In this document: one piece after another, positions 35,079-45,181 of the stretch
How the letters are laid out: every line of letters starts with the position of its first letter
Numbering within the stretch: the first letter of the stretch is position 1
Assembly: GCF_000447295.1 (NCBI RefSeq)
Contig: NZ_KE650771.1
Span: forward strand, 6,374,295-6,438,294
DNA from: Fischerella sp. PCC 9431
Lineage (GTDB): Bacteria; Cyanobacteriota; Cyanobacteriia; Cyanobacteriales; Nostocaceae
Reading direction: 5' to 3'
DNA: 64,000 nt
Made by a program: the position numbers and the translations under genes
Notes under the pieces: generated by a model
Seen by the model: the letters and a program-made list of their open reading frames with translations, nothing else
Told to the model about the DNA's origin: nothing
Database searches by the model: none

Positions 35079-35501
35079 ATGGCAGTCAGTTATCGGGAAA
35101 GAATCATTACTTTGTGGTCAGTTTTTCTACTAGGTACACTATTTCATACACAACTAGGCTTAATCCCGCTTTTTCATGGTTTGCCCGTTATCGAATCTCA
35201 AAGAGCCACAACCATCTATGATATTTCTGCAATTATGTGGTTGATGTTGGGTTTTTTTGTAGTACCAATGCTGGCCATGATTCTCACTGCTTTTACTGAT
35301 TCTAAGCGTTATCGTAGAATTCATTTTGGTTTAACTGTCTTTTATAGCATCATGAATTTACTACATGTGCTTTTAGACTTATTTGTCCAGCTGGTTCTCT
35401 GGTATCAAATAGCTTTGATAGTATTTTTATTATTGGTAGGATTATTATTAAACTTTACTGCTTTCCAGTGGATACGGTTGCCATTGAAAGCTAATGAATA
35501 G
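35079..35501 (+). CDS. Small four-helix membrane protein of unknown function
   Basis: A 140-residue integral membrane protein with four hydrophobic helices: ITLWSVFLLGTLFHTQLGLIPLF, IMWLMLGFFVVPMLAMILTAF, FGLTVFYSIMNLLHVLLDLFVQLVL and QIALIVFLLLVGLLLNFTAFQWI. A short charged loop (TDSKRYRRIHF) is visible. I do not recognise a family. The ATG at 35079 has GGGAG before it. It follows the hydrogenase-protease-like gene, and the two may share a transcript. The 95-base gap to the next gene contains two overlapping GCGATCGC-type sites and ends the non-NRPS part of the window. Confidence 0.55.
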   Translation: MAVSYRERIITLWSVFLLGTLFHTQLGLIPLFHGLPVIESQRATTIYDISAIMWLMLGFFVVPMLAMILTAFTDSKRYRRIHFGLTVFYSIMNLLHVLLDLFVQLVLWYQIALIVFLLLVGLLLNFTAFQWIRLPLKANE

Positions 35502-35596
35502 TGAGAAATTCGGAGCAGACTCAATTGCGATCGCTTTGAAGAATTGCGATCGCACTGGTTTCCACTTATTCGTATTTCCTAGGCCTATGATTAATT

Positions 35597-35815
35597 TTAA
35601 GTAGATGATTGCTCCATTTTTTTCCTCAAACTTAAGGGTCTCATATCAGTCCACAGTTCTTTAATGTATTCTAGGCATTCTGATTTGAGTCCACATTTAC
35701 CTACATCTTTCCAACCAAGGGCATTTTCTCGGTCAGCAGGCCAAATAGAATATTGTTCCTCATCATTAACTACAACTTTATAAATTGTTGTATCTTCTGA
35801 AGTTGTTTGCATCAT
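35597..35815 (-). CDS. MbtH-like protein
   Basis: A 72-residue MbtH-like protein with the family signature: Y-K-V-V-V-N-D-E-E-Q-Y-S-I-W-P, then GWKDVGKCGLKSECLEYIKELWTDMRPLSLRKKM. The conserved S-x-W-P, G-W, G-x-K-x-E-C-L-x-Y-I and W-T-D-M-R-P-x-S residues are all present. MbtH-like proteins bind NRPS adenylation domains and help them fold and activate amino acids. It is the last gene of the NRPS string, 38 bases after the aminotransferase gene, so it is probably co-transcribed and serves the synthetases upstream. Confidence 0.93.
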   Translation of the reverse strand: MMQTTSEDTTIYKVVVNDEEQYSIWPADRENALGWKDVGKCGLKSECLEYIKELWTDMRPLSLRKKMEQSST

Positions 35816-35852
35816 TTTATATCCTATTAATTTCTATTATTTAACTTAAATT

Positions 35853-37307
35853 TTAAACAGAAGCACAAGAAGGTAGAAAACCTCCAGATTTTAATTGTTC
35901 TACACTATCCTTAACCGCTTGAAGAATGTAATTGATATCTTCATCTGTATGGGCTGTAGATAAATAACCGCTAACACCTAAAAGATGAACTCCCTGAGCA
36001 AGTAAATGATATTTTAATAAGTCCATAGCTAATGAAGCAGCAGAATTTTCTTCAGAAATTTCTAAAGATGCAGAACCAAAGAGTGAGCCAAAGTTTGCCA
36101 TTTGTAGGGGTAGACCTTCTATTGTTAAATAATTATTTAAAGCAGCGACGAATTTTGTTGTACGTTCATTCAATTTTTGATGCAATGATGAGCCTTCACT
36201 TTGCAGATATTTCAGAACTGCTTTTGCAGCTATCATTGCTAAGGGATGCTTACAAAAAGTACCCGCAAAAAATGTTTTTTTCGTTTGAGGGTAAGAATCA
36301 TCGCCATAGTTCCACACACCTCCATCAATTGCATCCATATATTTACTTTTACCAGCAATCAACCCTATTGGCATTCCACCGCCAACAATTTTTCCATAAG
36401 TAGCTATATCTGCTTGTAAACCAAAATAAGCTTGCGCGCCACCAGGATGAATGCGAAATCCTGTCACCATTTCATCAAAAATTAAAGCGATTTCAGTTGC
36501 TTGTGTTAATTCCCGTAACTGGTGCAGAAATTCCTTTGGCTGTAAACCCGGTCTACTAGTTTGTACAGGAACTACTAAAACTGCTGCTAAGTCTTGCTGA
36601 TGAGTTTTAATAATTTCTAATGATTCAGGATTGCCATACTCTAACACCAAAACATCATTAACAAAGTTTGGTAATACTCCAGGTGTTAATGGTATTGCAG
36701 AGTGATTATTTTCTACTTTATTAGCTTTAATTAAAGTGCCATCAAAATGACCATGATAAGAACCTGAAAAAATAACGATTTTGTTACGTCCTGTAACTGC
36801 TCTAGCAATGCGAATAGCAGACATGACTGCTTCTGTACCTGTATTGCTAAAACAAACTCTTTCCATACCAGTGAGTTGAGCAACTAACTCAGCTACCTCA
36901 CCAACAACTTCTGATTGAGGGCCAATTTGAATTCCTTTATCCAGTTGAGCGATTAAAGCTTCTTTAATAAAAGATGGGTTATGACCAAAAAGATTGATAC
37001 CCAACCCCATGATTACATCTACATATTCATTACCGTCTACATCCCAAATTTTAGAACCCAAAGAACAATGAGCAACTATGGGATAATACATTTCTTTGAA
37101 GAGTAAATTAAAATCTCCTAAATTTTTATCATCAGCTAAAAATGGGCGGGAATTTTGTGAAATTTGCTTTGATTTTTTCGTGCGATCGCTGTAGCGATTG
37201 ATAAAATCTCGCAAATACTTTTGTTGCTGGTTAGTAAGTCCTGCTGTAGCTAACAGCTTGGTTAAATTGTCTGAATGTTGAGGTAATGTAACTTTTGGTG
37301 CATTCAT
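35853..37307 (-). CDS. GSA-type aminotransferase acting after reductive release (predicted)
   Basis: A 484-residue class III PLP aminotransferase of the glutamate-1-semialdehyde type. It shows CSLGSKIWDVDGNEYVDVIMGLGINLFGH, the PLP site FSNTGTEAVMSAIRIARAVTGR, SYHGHFDGTLI, the Asp in LIFDEMVTGFR, the lysine in ATYGKIVGGGMPIGLIAG and KKTFFAGTFCKHPLAM. The last wording matches aminotransferase domains in microcystin-type synthetases. About 60 extra N-terminal residues precede the fold. It lies immediately downstream of the NRPS that ends in a thioester reductase. In myxochelin biosynthesis such a stand-alone enzyme (MxcL) converts the aldehyde released by the reductase into an amine. I infer the same here for a prolinal-ended peptide. 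Confidence 0.82.
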   Translation of the reverse strand: MNAPKVTLPQHSDNLTKLLATAGLTNQQQKYLRDFINRYSDRTKKSKQISQNSRPFLADDKNLGDFNLLFKEMYYPIVAHCSLGSKIWDVDGNEYVDVIMGLGINLFGHNPSFIKEALIAQLDKGIQIGPQSEVVGEVAELVAQLTGMERVCFSNTGTEAVMSAIRIARAVTGRNKIVIFSGSYHGHFDGTLIKANKVENNHSAIPLTPGVLPNFVNDVLVLEYGNPESLEIIKTHQQDLAAVLVVPVQTSRPGLQPKEFLHQLRELTQATEIALIFDEMVTGFRIHPGGAQAYFGLQADIATYGKIVGGGMPIGLIAGKSKYMDAIDGGVWNYGDDSYPQTKKTFFAGTFCKHPLAMIAAKAVLKYLQSEGSSLHQKLNERTTKFVAALNNYLTIEGLPLQMANFGSLFGSASLEISEENSAASLAMDLLKYHLLAQGVHLLGVSGYLSTAHTDEDINYILQAVKDSVEQLKSGGFLPSCASV

Positions 37308-37362
37308 TAAATTTTTTCTGTTGATTTAATAATTAGCTGTTGAATTTTGTACTTTTTCGATT

Positions 37363-40300
37363 TCACACTTGATTAGCCAATAAGCCCTGGTTAATCAGAT
37401 GCGAAAAGTAAACGTTTAGTAACTGATCGTCTACTGGAGGACAAGTAATCGAAGTATCTACTAAGCCATTAATAACGTTTTGGTTATCCAACTGTAAAAA
37501 TTCTGAACTGGAATTTTCTCTTTGAGCTTGTCTTGCTGGGAAAAATGGCACTAATGAATATAAAGGATGCTCTCGTGAACCTTGAGTAATATTGAGTAAT
37601 TTTTCTCGCCAACGATCATAACAAATTTGCTCAATTGGATAACCTAATGAGCGAATGTGTTCTATTAGCTGGCTAGAATGGAGTGTTTGATGGTGTACTA
37701 AGTGAAAGTTTTTACCTAAAGATTCATCCTGCTGAGATAAATGAACTATTGCTTTGCTGGCATAATCAATAGGAATTATATTCTCTCTAATATCTCCATC
37801 GGATACGCTTCCAAGTTGGATACAACCAATTATCAATTTGTACAAAAAGTCATTGACATTAAAGACACCAGTTTGACTATGACCTGATATTCTTGATAGT
37901 CTATAAATACAAACTGGAATACCCCGTTCTCTAGCAATGTTTACTATTTTCTCAGCGACCCATTTAGTCTGAACATAACCATTATCAAGCTCTTGGATAT
38001 CATCTATACTGTCTTCTTCTCTAAAGAGTTTAACTCCTAACTTCCGCAATGAAGACAAAACACCAACAGTAGAAATAAAATGTACAGGTTTGACTTTTGT
38101 TTTACTTGCTAGTCTTAAAACTTCTTGGGTACCAATAACATTAGCTGCTTTCAGTATGGAGTAAGGATAAATATGATGAACCCAAGCACCATTATGATAG
38201 ATAACATCAACTGTACTTGCGATTTGTTGAAACTCATCTTCAGAAAGTCCCAAAAGTGGCTCAGACAAATCTCCTATTACTGGAATAATTCTGGTGTTGA
38301 AATTGTCGTTCCAAATTAGATAGTCTGCAAGAGACTTTTGGAGCTTTTTCTTACCTTCCTCGGCATTTGCTGAACGTACTAGGCAGTAGATCTCAGCTTG
38401 AGTTTGCTGTAAAAGTTCATAAAGTAAAAAAGCACCTAGAAAACCAGTTGCACCTGTCAAAAATATGCGGTTTGGCTTAGTTCTTGCAACCACGGGGTAA
38501 TATTCTGGAATAATAGTAGAATCCAGAATAGCTTCATCTTTCAGATTCTCAACAATTTCTTGGCTAACAGTTGTAGAGGCTTGAGCATGTATAATTTGCT
38601 CTATTCTCTCGGCTAACGCTGCCACAGTGGGTGACTCAAACAAAACCCGTAAGGGTAGATCCACCTGTAAAGTTTCCTGGATATTGAGCATTAGCCTAGT
38701 TGTTAGCAAGGAATGCCCCCCTAGTTCAAAAAAGTTGTCATGAATGCAGACTTTCTCTAGTCCGAGAACCTGAGACCAGATTCTAGCTAATGTTTTCTCA
38801 ATCTCACTACGAGGATTTACAAAAGCTGCTTCAATTTCGGATCTTTTAGTTTCAGGTGCTGGTAATCTCCGACTGTCTACTTTTCCACTCGGTGTTAGGG
38901 GTAGCGACTCTAGCACTACAAAAGCTGACGGCATCATATAGCTAGGTAAATGTTGCTGTATAAGGCCGCGCAATTCATCTACTTTCAGAATATTTTGCAT
39001 ATTTTCTTTGTTAGGGACGATATAAGCAACTAGACGTTTGTCCTCTGGAATGTCTTCACGAACAATGACTATTGCCTGTCGCACTAGCAGATGTTGTTCT
39101 AAAACAGCTTCTATTTCCCTTGGCTCAATACGGAAGCCGCGAATCTTTGTTTGCTGATCAATACGACCCAGAAATTCAATGTTGCCATTTGGCAGATACC
39201 GCGCTTGGTCACCCGTTTTGTATAGCCTCTCACCCAATTTGGGAGAGAATGGGTTGGGAATAAACTTTTCTGCCGTCAGATCAGAACGATTTAGGTAACC
39301 CCTTGCCAAGCTTACTCCACCAATATACAGTTCCCCTGGAACATTGACCGGAACAGGCTGCAACTGAGAGTCCAGCAAGTAAATTTGGGTGTTGGCTATC
39401 GGGCTACCAATGGCAGGCAAAACTGGCCAATTCTTAGGTAAGCCTGTAAGGTTAAATGCGGTAACTACATGGCTTTCGGAAGGCCCGTAGTGATTATGCA
39501 AAGTACAGTTTTGCAGCTGTTTAAACCAATTAGAAATTGATGAAGTAATGCGTAACTGTTCGCCAGCTACAATTACCTCTCGCAAACTAGGGGGTATAAT
39601 ACCTTGAGCTTCACCGACCTCTGCTATCTGTTTGAGAGCAACAAAGGGAAGAAATAGTCTTTCAATGCAAGTCTCATTAATATAGTTGAGCAAACTCAAT
39701 GGATCTCGTCGCATTTCTTCTGAGATCAACACAAGAGTTCCGCCAGAGGCAAAAGTAGAGAATATTTCCTGGAAAGAAACGTCAAAGCTGATAGGAGTAA
39801 ACTGTAGGGTTTTGCCAGCTGCACCAATCACTGTGTGTTCTAATTGCCAAGTAATTAAGTTAACCAGAGGTAGGTGAAGCATGGCCACACCTTTGGGTTG
39901 GCCTGTGGAACCAGAGGTGTAGATAACATATGCCAGGTTGTTTGCGGTGACGGCACTGTCGAGATTAGAGATACTATACTGAGCGATTGTTTGCTGATGG
40001 CTATCGAGACAAATGCAATGTATGTTGTGTGTTGGTAAAGTCTCTAAGAGATGATTTTGAGTAAGCAGGATAGAAGCTTGGGAGTTTTCCAGCATGAATT
40101 TGAGACGTTCTTCTGGATACAAGGGATCGAGAGGCAAGTAAGCACTTCCAGCTTTGAGAATGGCAAGGAGTGCGATCGCCAGATCCACAGATCGCTCCAT
40201 GCAAATTCCGACTATTACTTCTGGTCCTACTCCCAGAGTTTGCAGATAATTTGCCAATTGGTTTGCGCGAGAATTTAGTTCCCGATATATTAGTTGTTGG

Positions 40301-41877
40301 TTTTGAAACACCACCGCAACTGCATCAGGTGTTTTCTCTACCTGAGCTTCAAATAATTGATGAATGCACTGCTCTTGAGGGTAATCAATTTCAGTATTAT
40401 TCCACTCTACTAATATTTGATGTTGCTCATTTGCTGTTAACAGTGGTAAGCCTGACAGACGCTGCTGGGGATTAGCAACAATTCCCTCTAACAAAACCTG
40501 AAAATGACCCAACATGCGGGTAATTGTGGCATTATCAAATATATCTGTTTTGTATTCTAAAATTCCTTGCAATCCTTCGTCAGTTTCTGATAGGAAAAAA
40601 ACAATATCAAATTTTGCAGTATTTTTTTCTGTTGTTAATGGTTGTAACGTTAATTCTGGCAACCGGATAACTTCTGTTGTTGCATTCTCCAGTACGAACA
40701 TAACTTGAAACAAGGGACTATGGCTTAAATCCCGCCCTGGTTGTAGCTCTTCTACTAACCGTTCAAAGGGCAACTCTTGATGAGCATAAGCAGCCAAAGT
40801 TACTTCACGTACCTGCTGCAATAGTTCTCGAACAGTGAGATTATTAGCCAGATTGGTACGCAGTACCAAAGTATTGATAAAAAAGCCGATTAGCCCTTCT
40901 ATTTCTGAACGATTGCGGTTTGCAATGGGAGTACCTACTATAATGTCTTCCTGCTGGGTGTAGCGGTACAGCAATACTTTAAATGCGGCCAGCAGAGTCA
41001 TAAATAAAGTGACTCCCTCTTGTTGAGAGAGGTTTTTGAGTGCTGCTGTCAGCGACTGAGACAGTAAAAAAAATTCGTTTGCACCTCGGTTAGTTTGAAT
41101 TGCTGGACGTGGGCGATCTGTAGGTAACTCTAATACTGGTAAATCGCCGCCTAACTGTTGCTTCCAATAGTTTAACTGGGTGTTTAAAACTTCTCCTTGT
41201 AACCATTGGCGTTGCCAAACTGCAAAATCAACATACTGAATAGGTAATTCCGGTAAATTGTGCGGCTGACCACTACTGTAGGCTGTGTAAAGTGTAGTCA
41301 TTTCGCGGATAAGTATTCCTGCTGACCAACCATCGGAAACGATATGGTGCATGGTAAACAAGATTACATGATCTGTCTCACCCAGACGTAACAGACTAAC
41401 TCGTAGTAGTAAGTCTTTTTCTAGGTTGAAGGGTGTTTGTGCCTCTAAGGTTACCAGACGCAAGGCTTCTGTTTCCTGTTCGGTTTCGGGAGTAGTCTGC
41501 AAATCAATGATTTGTAGTGGTAGCTTGGCTGTTGCATCAATTACTTGAACTGGTTCTCCATCTACTACTGCAAATGTAGTGCGTAAGATTTCATGACGAC
41601 GCACTATTTCATTGATGCTGTTTTCTAGGGCTGCTACATTTAATTTGCCTTTTAAGCGGATGGCGGTGGGGATGTTATAGGCACTGCTTTGGGGTTCTAA
41701 TTGGCTAATGAACCATAGCCTTTGTTGGGCAAATGATAAGGGAAAAGTCTGAGTATCTCGGTTGTGGGGTTTAATTTTGGTTTCTGAAACTTTGCCTTTT
41801 TGCTGGTTGAGTTTTTGCAGTAAAAGTGCGCGCTTTTCTGGAGATAGTTCAGCAATTTTTTGCAGCAGGTTACTCAT
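37363..41877 (-). CDS. NRPS C-A(Pro)-PCP-TD, terminal module with reductase
   Basis: A 1504-residue synthetase. The condensation domain is at about 45-480 (PLSFAQQRLWFISQLEP, intact MHHIVSDGWSAG). The adenylation domain is at about 490-1000 (YVIYTSGSTGQPKGVAM, NHYGPSESHVV). PCP is at about 1030-1100 (NFFELGGHSLLTTRLM). The thioester reductase is at about 1140-1480, with the NADPH motif FLTGATGFLG and the Y-x-x-x-K pair in YVQTKWVAEK. The specificity residues read D-V-Q-F-I-A-H-V-V-K, the code I associate with proline. The domain order makes this the last module: it adds Pro and releases the peptide as an aldehyde (or alcohol). It lies 22 bases after the His-like module gene and 55 bases before the aminotransferase gene. 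Confidence 0.92.
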   Translation of the reverse strand: MSNLLQKIAELSPEKRALLLQKLNQQKGKVSETKIKPHNRDTQTFPLSFAQQRLWFISQLEPQSSAYNIPTAIRLKGKLNVAALENSINEIVRRHEILRTTFAVVDGEPVQVIDATAKLPLQIIDLQTTPETEQETEALRLVTLEAQTPFNLEKDLLLRVSLLRLGETDHVILFTMHHIVSDGWSAGILIREMTTLYTAYSSGQPHNLPELPIQYVDFAVWQRQWLQGEVLNTQLNYWKQQLGGDLPVLELPTDRPRPAIQTNRGANEFFLLSQSLTAALKNLSQQEGVTLFMTLLAAFKVLLYRYTQQEDIIVGTPIANRNRSEIEGLIGFFINTLVLRTNLANNLTVRELLQQVREVTLAAYAHQELPFERLVEELQPGRDLSHSPLFQVMFVLENATTEVIRLPELTLQPLTTEKNTAKFDIVFFLSETDEGLQGILEYKTDIFDNATITRMLGHFQVLLEGIVANPQQRLSGLPLLTANEQHQILVEWNNTEIDYPQEQCIHQLFEAQVEKTPDAVAVVFQNQQLIYRELNSRANQLANYLQTLGVGPEVIVGICMERSVDLAIALLAILKAGSAYLPLDPLYPEERLKFMLENSQASILLTQNHLLETLPTHNIHCICLDSHQQTIAQYSISNLDSAVTANNLAYVIYTSGSTGQPKGVAMLHLPLVNLITWQLEHTVIGAAGKTLQFTPISFDVSFQEIFSTFASGGTLVLISEEMRRDPLSLLNYINETCIERLFLPFVALKQIAEVGEAQGIIPPSLREVIVAGEQLRITSSISNWFKQLQNCTLHNHYGPSESHVVTAFNLTGLPKNWPVLPAIGSPIANTQIYLLDSQLQPVPVNVPGELYIGGVSLARGYLNRSDLTAEKFIPNPFSPKLGERLYKTGDQARYLPNGNIEFLGRIDQQTKIRGFRIEPREIEAVLEQHLLVRQAIVIVREDIPEDKRLVAYIVPNKENMQNILKVDELRGLIQQHLPSYMMPSAFVVLESLPLTPSGKVDSRRLPAPETKRSEIEAAFVNPRSEIEKTLARIWSQVLGLEKVCIHDNFFELGGHSLLTTRLMLNIQETLQVDLPLRVLFESPTVAALAERIEQIIHAQASTTVSQEIVENLKDEAILDSTIIPEYYPVVARTKPNRIFLTGATGFLGAFLLYELLQQTQAEIYCLVRSANAEEGKKKLQKSLADYLIWNDNFNTRIIPVIGDLSEPLLGLSEDEFQQIASTVDVIYHNGAWVHHIYPYSILKAANVIGTQEVLRLASKTKVKPVHFISTVGVLSSLRKLGVKLFREEDSIDDIQELDNGYVQTKWVAEKIVNIARERGIPVCIYRLSRISGHSQTGVFNVNDFLYKLIIGCIQLGSVSDGDIRENIIPIDYASKAIVHLSQQDESLGKNFHLVHHQTLHSSQLIEHIRSLGYPIEQICYDRWREKLLNITQGSREHPLYSLVPFFPARQAQRENSSSEFLQLDNQNVINGLVDTSITCPPVDDQLLNVYFSHLINQGLLANQV

Positions 41878-41899
41878 GTAATTTTTAACTCCTAGTGAA

Positions 41900-44800
41900 C
41901 TATTGGCTGTCGGTTAGTATTAATTGGATATCTTCGTCGGATAATTCTTCTAATTCAGCAAGCGATCGCGCTAAACTTTCATCATCGACTTGCTCGGCTA
42001 GTTTTTGGGTAACAATTACAGAGAAATCAGCTACTGTAGGATTTGAAAAAACATCCTGTATGAATAATTCCACACCCAAAATATCCCGCATTCGAGATAT
42101 CAATTGAGTCACCAACAGAGAATGTCCACCCAAGGCAAAAAAGTTATTGTATATACCTACTTTTTCTATTCTTAATACTTCTGCCCAAATAGCTGCCAAC
42201 TGTTCCTCAAGAGAATTGCGGGGGGCAACATAAGATTCATCAATCCATGTATTGACCTGATCCGGTGCGGGTAAAGCCCGTCTATCTACCTTGCCATTTG
42301 CTGTTAATGGTAAAGCCTGCAAAGATACAAAAACCGCAGGTATCATGAAATCAGGTAGTTTTTCTTGTAGAAAACTACGCAGTTCATTCGCTCTAGAATT
42401 TGATTCTGGTTGAAGAACTATATAAGCAACCAAATTTTGATTACCTGATACATCTTCACGCGCAATAACTACTGTTTCCTTAACTTCAGGATGTTGATTC
42501 AGAGCAGTTTCAATCTCACCTAATTCAATCCGAAAACCGCGAATTTTTACTTGGTTGTCAATGCGTCCTAAAAACTCAATATTGCTATCATTGAGATATC
42601 GCGCTAAATCCCCAGTTTTATACAGACGCATTCCTGGTTTTTGGCTAAAGGGGTGAGGAATGAATTTCTCAGATGTAATTGCAGGCTGATTTAAATAACC
42701 TCTGGCTAAACCTTCACCACTAATATAAATTTCGCCAGTAACGCCAACAGGAACTGGATGTAAGTGAGAGTCTAGTATATATATTTGTGTATTTGCTATG
42801 GGAGAACCAATAGATATTTGCGTTCCAGTTGCTAAAGATTGACAATGGTATACACTACTCCAAACAGTTGCTTCTGTCGGCCCGTACTCGTTAAATAAAG
42901 ATGCTTCCAACTGCAACCGAGAGTGATGTTGTAACAATTCGGGTGGACAAGCTTCACCTGCAACTATGACAGAACATAGGGAATTTAACTGTGCTGGTTT
43001 TGCTTGTTGCAAGATTAAAGCGTATAGAGAAGGAAGGCTTAATAAATGGGAAATACGATTTTGGAAAATTAACTCTACGAGTTTAGGTACTTCCCGTTGC
43101 ACACCCTCTGCTGGTAAATGTAGAGTTCCACCACAAGAAAGTGTCCAAAAAATACCTGCAACTGAACTATCAAACGCAAAGGATGAGAGCAATAAAAAGT
43201 TAGTGACAGGTTCTTGATAGTAGGAAATACGTGCAGTTGTGGAGTGAACTAGGTTATGATGTGCGATCGCAACTCCTTTGGGTTGACCTGTAGAACCAGA
43301 AGTGTAGATTACATAAGCCAAGTTCTCAGGAGATGCTGTAAAAATAGGGTTTTCCTGACTCTCTTGTGCGATAGTCTCCCAATCTGTATCTAAACAAATT
43401 ATCTGTGCATTATGCTGGGGTAAGCTTTTTAATAAATGCTGCTGAGTCAGTAATATAGATACTTGTGTATCTTCTAGCATAAAAGCTAAACGCTCTTGGG
43501 GATAGTGCGGATCGAGAGGAATATAAACACCACCAGCTTTGAGAATACCCAAAATACCAATGAGCATTTCGAGCGATCGCTCAACACTAATTCCCACTAA
43601 TACTTCTGCACCTACCCCCAAGCTTTGCAAGTAATGAGCTAGTTGATTTGCACGCCTATTCAGTTCAGTATAAGTAAGTTGCTGGTTGTTAAATACAATG
43701 GCGATATTATCTGGTGTGCGTTCTACTTGCTCTACAAATAGCTGATGAATAAACTTATTTTTTGGATAATTAGTCTCAGTTTTATTGAACTCAAATAGAA
43801 TTTGGTGTAAAGTGCGATCGCTTAAAATATTGAGCCTACTAATTACCTCTTCTGGGTTATTAATAACAGTGGCTATTAACTGATTAAAATTCTCTGCTAT
43901 GAGTTCAATACTCTCGTCATTAAATAAATTAGAGTCATAATGAAACTCTAGATTCAAAACCTCAGCTTGCTGTTTACAAGAAAGCTTAATTTTAAACCTT
44001 TCGATACAAGTGTAGTGCTGCTCAATAGAAAACTTTACATTCCTCACATAATAAATAACAGATTCTTGTTGAAAATCAAACCCAAAAGGCAAATAAGTTA
44101 ATTGTGTAGCAGAAGAATTAATTTGCTCCCAGCTAAAACATTCTTGCCATTTATTTATTTCTTCTACCGATTCATTTACTTGTTGTAAAACTTTGCTAAA
44201 ACTTAAATTCTCTTCTAAATGAGAGTGTAGCGGAAGATACTTAGCAAACAAACCTAACGCACTTTTTAACTCATCATATTTTCTACCATCTATCCCTACA
44301 CCTATAATAATTTCTGATTTTTCAAGCAACCGCCACAGTAAAACTTGCCAGCAAGCCAGAAGAAATATAGAACTCGAAATATTAGATTTTTTAGCTATAT
44401 TTTCTATTTTTTGCACCAAATCATTATCGATTAATGAATTGATAGCTTTTGGCTCAAACTCATGCTTATCTGAATTATTAATTTCATAAGGGAGCTTTAC
44501 AGTATCAACAATAGATAAGTTTTGCTGTAACCAATATTTTCTGCCAATATCTGTTTCTTCTGCTTCCAATATTTGGTTTTGCCATTCTGAAAAATCTGCA
44601 TATTGTAGCGGTTCTTCAGATAATTCACTGTTCAAATCACCTGAGTAAGCACTAGCAACTTCTCGCATTAAATTATGCAGAGTGATAGTATCACTACAAA
44701 TTGCAGGTAAACTCAGATATAAAAGATGCTTATCTGAGGAGAGAGTAATCAAAGCAGTCTGTAAATTGAAACCATTCTCTAAATCAAAAGGTAGACATTT

Positions 44801-45130
44801 CAAATTTTGAACGATTATCTTAAATTTACTATCTTGTTCCTCAACAGTTAAATTGCTCAGATTGTATGTTTGTTCTAAAGTTATTTTGCTATTTGTAATC
44901 ACCTGAACCGGGATAGTCATCCCTGGAAGACAACGAAAATAGGTGCGGAGTATTTCATGGCGATTAACAACAGCTTGTAAAGCTAATTCTAAGCGTTGTA
45001 TATCAAGATTGCCTGTAATTGAAATCACACAATCACTGCAATATACAGATTGATGATCATGTTGTTGTAAAGACCATAAATGCTCTTGTTGCGGAGAAAG
45101 CCGAAATCCTTCTATAGCGGTTGCTTGCAT
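41900..45130 (-). CDS. NRPS C*-A(His-like)-PCP with non-canonical condensation domain
   Basis: A 1076-residue synthetase. The N-terminal condensation-like domain (about 1-430, GFRLSPQQEHLWSLQ) has LYLSLPAICSDTITL where the HHxxxDG motif should be, so it should not make a peptide bond. The adenylation domain (about 440-950, YVIYTSGSTGQPKGVAI, FNEYGPTEATVW) gives D-S-A-S-I-A-E-V-W-K. This resembles the His-type codes with DS...AEV. PCP at about 980-1045 (NNFFALGGHSLLVTQLI). An acidic helical tail (ELEELSDEDIQLIL) probably docks to the next synthetase. It lies right after the TauD-type hydroxylase gene. The same C* type begins the Asp module at 55315, which also follows a TauD domain. I infer C* is an interface domain that recruits the hydroxylase to act on the bound residue. 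Confidence 0.85.
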   Translation of the reverse strand: MQATAIEGFRLSPQQEHLWSLQQHDHQSVYCSDCVISITGNLDIQRLELALQAVVNRHEILRTYFRCLPGMTIPVQVITNSKITLEQTYNLSNLTVEEQDSKFKIIVQNLKCLPFDLENGFNLQTALITLSSDKHLLYLSLPAICSDTITLHNLMREVASAYSGDLNSELSEEPLQYADFSEWQNQILEAEETDIGRKYWLQQNLSIVDTVKLPYEINNSDKHEFEPKAINSLIDNDLVQKIENIAKKSNISSSIFLLACWQVLLWRLLEKSEIIIGVGIDGRKYDELKSALGLFAKYLPLHSHLEENLSFSKVLQQVNESVEEINKWQECFSWEQINSSATQLTYLPFGFDFQQESVIYYVRNVKFSIEQHYTCIERFKIKLSCKQQAEVLNLEFHYDSNLFNDESIELIAENFNQLIATVINNPEEVISRLNILSDRTLHQILFEFNKTETNYPKNKFIHQLFVEQVERTPDNIAIVFNNQQLTYTELNRRANQLAHYLQSLGVGAEVLVGISVERSLEMLIGILGILKAGGVYIPLDPHYPQERLAFMLEDTQVSILLTQQHLLKSLPQHNAQIICLDTDWETIAQESQENPIFTASPENLAYVIYTSGSTGQPKGVAIAHHNLVHSTTARISYYQEPVTNFLLLSSFAFDSSVAGIFWTLSCGGTLHLPAEGVQREVPKLVELIFQNRISHLLSLPSLYALILQQAKPAQLNSLCSVIVAGEACPPELLQHHSRLQLEASLFNEYGPTEATVWSSVYHCQSLATGTQISIGSPIANTQIYILDSHLHPVPVGVTGEIYISGEGLARGYLNQPAITSEKFIPHPFSQKPGMRLYKTGDLARYLNDSNIEFLGRIDNQVKIRGFRIELGEIETALNQHPEVKETVVIAREDVSGNQNLVAYIVLQPESNSRANELRSFLQEKLPDFMIPAVFVSLQALPLTANGKVDRRALPAPDQVNTWIDESYVAPRNSLEEQLAAIWAEVLRIEKVGIYNNFFALGGHSLLVTQLISRMRDILGVELFIQDVFSNPTVADFSVIVTQKLAEQVDDESLARSLAELEELSDEDIQLILTDSQ

Positions 45131-45181
45131 TTTAATTACTCTTGAATTTATTTTTATTTATACTGATTGATGTTTGTGGTT

